From Propionivibrio sp. (GTDB taxonomy: Bacteria > Pseudomonadota > Gammaproteobacteria > Burkholderiales > Rhodocyclaceae): a stretch of 64,000 nt of DNA. The notes beneath the pieces were generated by a model. That model did no database searches. It was not told the origin of the DNA and saw nothing but the letters and a program-made list of their open reading frames with translations. Below are positions 62,186-64,000 of the stretch, in pieces. The stretch lies in the NCBI GenBank assembly GCA_016705685.1, contig JADJLB010000010.1:588501-652500 (forward strand), read 5' to 3'. Position 1 is the stretch's first letter; each line of letters begins with the position of its first letter. The translations under genes were made by a program, and so were the position numbers.

Positions 62186-63085
62186 TCAGGATGGAAATAC
62201 GCCCGTGGACAGATAACGATCGCCGCGGTCGCAAACGATGGTTACGATAATGGCATGTTCGACTTCGCGCGCCAGGCGCAAGGCAATCACCAGCGCTCCT
62301 CCGGAAGAAATTCCGGAAAATATTCCCTCCTCGCGAGCCAGCCGCCGTGTCATGGCTTCGGCATCCCCCTGCGCGACCGACTCAATGCGATCGACGCGCG
62401 AACGCTCGAAAAATTTCGGCAGATAGGCTTCCGGCCATTTCCGGATTCCGGGGATCTGCGAACCCTCTTCCGGTTGGCAGCCAACAATGCAGATGTCTTG
62501 ATTCTGCTCCTTGAGATAGCGCGAAACGCCCATGATCGTCCCGGTCGTCCCCATGCTGCTGACGAAGTGCGTCACGCGGCCTTGCGTTTCACGCCAGATC
62601 TCGGGCCCCGTGCCTTCGTAATGTGCCAGCGGGTTATCCGGGTTGGCAAACTGATCGAGAATGATCCCCGTGCCTTCGTTCTGCATTCTTTCGGCCACAT
62701 CGCGAGCCAGTTCCATGCCGCCGCTCTTAGGCGTGAGGATCAGTTCTGCGCCGAATGCGCGCATCGTTTGGCGGCGTTCGATGCTCTGGTTCTCCGGCAT
62801 GACCAGAAGCATGCGATAGCCGCCCATCGCCGCGGCCATCGCCAGGGCGATACCGGTATTGCCGGAAGTTGCCTCGATCAGCGTATCGCCGGGTTTGATC
62901 TCGCCGCGCTGCTCGGCACGACGGATCATCGACAGCGCCGGCCGATCCTTGACCGACCCGGCCGGGTTGTTGCCTTCGAGTTTGGCCAACACGACATTGC
63001 CGCGCGCCTCGCATTCGGCACCGGGCAAGCGTTTGAGGCGGACCAGGGGGGTGCCGCCGACAAAATCCTCAAGCGTCTTATACAC
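62186..63085 (-). CDS. cysM: Cysteine synthase B
   Basis: A 299-residue pyridoxal-phosphate enzyme making cysteine from O-acetylserine and sulfide or thiosulfate. The PLP lysine is in [12 protein letters not shown], the substrate loop is [12 protein letters not shown], and the phosphate-binding GTTGTIMG loop is present. [13 protein letters not shown] and a C-terminus ending in [10 protein letters not shown] favour CysM over CysK. The start is GTG and overlaps the hldD stop by eight bases. Confidence 0.95.
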   Translation of the reverse strand: MYKTLEDFVGGTPLVRLKRLPGAECEARGNVVLAKLEGNNPAGSVKDRPALSMIRRAEQRGEIKPGDTLIEATSGNTGIALAMAAAMGGYRMLLVMPENQSIERRQTMRAFGAELILTPKSGGMELARDVAERMQNEGTGIILDQFANPDNPLAHYEGTGPEIWRETQGRVTHFVSSMGTTGTIMGVSRYLKEQNQDICIVGCQPEEGSQIPGIRKWPEAYLPKFFERSRVDRIESVAQGDAEAMTRRLAREEGIFSGISSGGALVIALRLAREVEHAIIVTIVCDRGDRYLSTGVFPS

Positions 63086-64000
63086 GAGCGTTCATCCATT
63101 GAACGTACTGCGGCACACCCTGCTCGACGCTGGCAAACGGAGCGTCGTAACCCGCCTTGCGCAGCAAGGTGAGGTCGGCCTGGGTAAAACTCTGGTACTT
63201 GCCCCTGAGCGCATCGGGGAAGGGAATATATTCAATCAGGCCCAGCCCGATGAGCTCGGCCAGCGGCAGTGCGGGCTCCCCGGCCAGTGCGCGACAACTG
63301 TTCACGTTGGCCACGGCCAGTTCGTTGAAGCTTTGAGCACGGCCGGTACCCAGGTTGAATATCCCGGATTTTTCCGGGTGATCGAGAAAGTGGAGGTTCA
63401 CCGCCGCCACGTCGCCGACAAAAACAAAATCTCGCTTCTGCTCGCCATTGGCATAGCCATTGCAGCCTTCGAACAGCCTGACCTTGTGCTCGGAACGAAA
63501 CTGGTTGAAATGGTGAAAGGCGACCGAGGCCATGCGTCCCTTGTGCGCTTCGCGAGGGCCGTAGACGTTGAAATAACGGAAGCCCACGATTTGCGACGAT
63601 ACCTTCGGCATACGCTGACGCACGACCTGATCGAAAAGGAATTTCGAATAGCCATAGACGTTGAGCGGCGCCTCGAACGAGCGCTCTTCCCGGAACACGT
63701 TGCTCCCGCCATAGGTCGCCGCGCTCGACGCATAGAGGTATGGCACGCCTTGATCGATGCACCAATCGAGAATCCCGAGTGAGTAACGGAAATTGTTCTC
63801 CATCATGTAACGGCCATCTGATTCCATCGTGTCGGAACACGCACCTTGGTGGAAGATGGCGTCGATCCCGCCGTTGAACTGCCCGGCCAGCAGCCGACCA
63901 AGGAACTCGGTTTTATCGATGTAATCGACGATTTCGCAATCGACCAGATTCTTGAACTTGTCGGCACGCGTCAGGTTATCGACGGCAATGATCCCGGTTA
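63078..64000 (-). CDS. hldD: ADP-L-glycero-D-manno-heptose 6-epimerase (N-terminus cut by window edge)
   Basis: Last step of ADP-heptose synthesis for the lipopolysaccharide inner core. About 306 residues are present in one open frame up to the window edge (reading [20 protein letters not shown] at the cut). Only the first 20-odd residues with the Rossmann GxxGxxG are missing. The active-site elements are [20 protein letters not shown] and [12 protein letters not shown] (Tyr-x3-Lys). [18 protein letters not shown] is typical of HldD. Its stop overlaps cysM. Confidence 0.96.
   Translation of the reverse strand, partial: TGIIAVDNLTRADKFKNLVDCEIVDYIDKTEFLGRLLAGQFNGGIDAIFHQGACSDTMESDGRYMMENNFRYSLGILDWCIDQGVPYLYASSAATYGGSNVFREERSFEAPLNVYGYSKFLFDQVVRQRMPKVSSQIVGFRYFNVYGPREAHKGRMASVAFHHFNQFRSEHKVRLFEGCNGYANGEQKRDFVFVGDVAAVNLHFLDHPEKSGIFNLGTGRAQSFNELAVANVNSCRALAGEPALPLAELIGLGLIEYIPFPDALRGKYQSFTQADLTLLRKAGYDAPFASVEQGVPQYVQWMNARV

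Overview
The window looks like a chromosomal segment of a betaproteobacterium of the Rhodocyclales type (Dechloromonas/Azonexus/Accumulibacter-like). The grounds are high GC with strong third-position bias, an Rnf-nth locus, a compact TCA cluster led by a GntR regulator, a PEP-CTERM/PrsT pair, a nadE-glnB pair, a fused PabB-PabC, and protein similarity recalled from memory. The assignment to order is an inference. No insertion sequence, prophage, integron or CRISPR array was seen. Both ends cut through genes: rnfC on the left and hldD on the right.

Layout. 1-6302 (+): the end of rnfC, rnfDGE, nth, a FIST sensor protein, a DUF1841 protein, a small secreted basic protein and a monohaem cytochrome c. 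6665-18178 (-): gntR-sdhCDAB-sdhE-gltA-sucAB-lpdA, read leftward. 18393-22086 (+): mdh, a cNMP/CBS/DUF294 protein and a DEDDh exonuclease. 22166-25943 (+): prsT and a PEP-CTERM protein behind a sigma-54-like promoter. 26033-27902 (-): arsR-arsC-arsB(acr3). 28094-28826 (+): an AbrB/PIN toxin-antitoxin pair and a relic of hsdM. 29122-32460 (-): otnK-otnI-denD for tetronate catabolism. 32554-35822: icd and aceK, divergent. 35886-39465: rpmB-rpmG, radC, coaBC, a small membrane protein, dut and yjbQ. 39510-46577: pabBC, bepA-like protease, a cold-shock gene, clpS-clpA and rraA. 46904-50485: aceA, a flavodoxin, tRNA-Ser(CGA) and mltF. 50469-58619: ftsK-lolA-rarA-serS, a Crp/Fnr regulator, trxB and smr. 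58769-64000 (-): nadE-glnB and hldD-cysM-exonuclease.

How it fits together. Central carbon metabolism dominates: citrate synthase, isocitrate dehydrogenase, 2-oxoglutarate dehydrogenase, succinate dehydrogenase and malate dehydrogenase. The AceK/AceA pair decides whether isocitrate enters the TCA cycle or the glyoxylate shunt. The most informative non-coding signal is an identical 16-bp site, ATATCTTATATAAGAC, with a 12-bp perfect palindrome at its core. It occurs both in the gntR/mdh divergent promoter region and just upstream of the aceA promoter. I infer that the GntR/UTRA protein at 17438-18178 controls the TCA operon, mdh and isocitrate lyase together.

Quality notes. Three conserved genes (lpdA, rpmB, trxB) each carry a single small frameshift in a short C or T run. 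Sequence or assembly errors are more likely than three independent gene losses. A dispersed inverted repeat with CACAGAG/ACGGAG units occurs twice; one copy supplies the C-terminal codons of rnfC.
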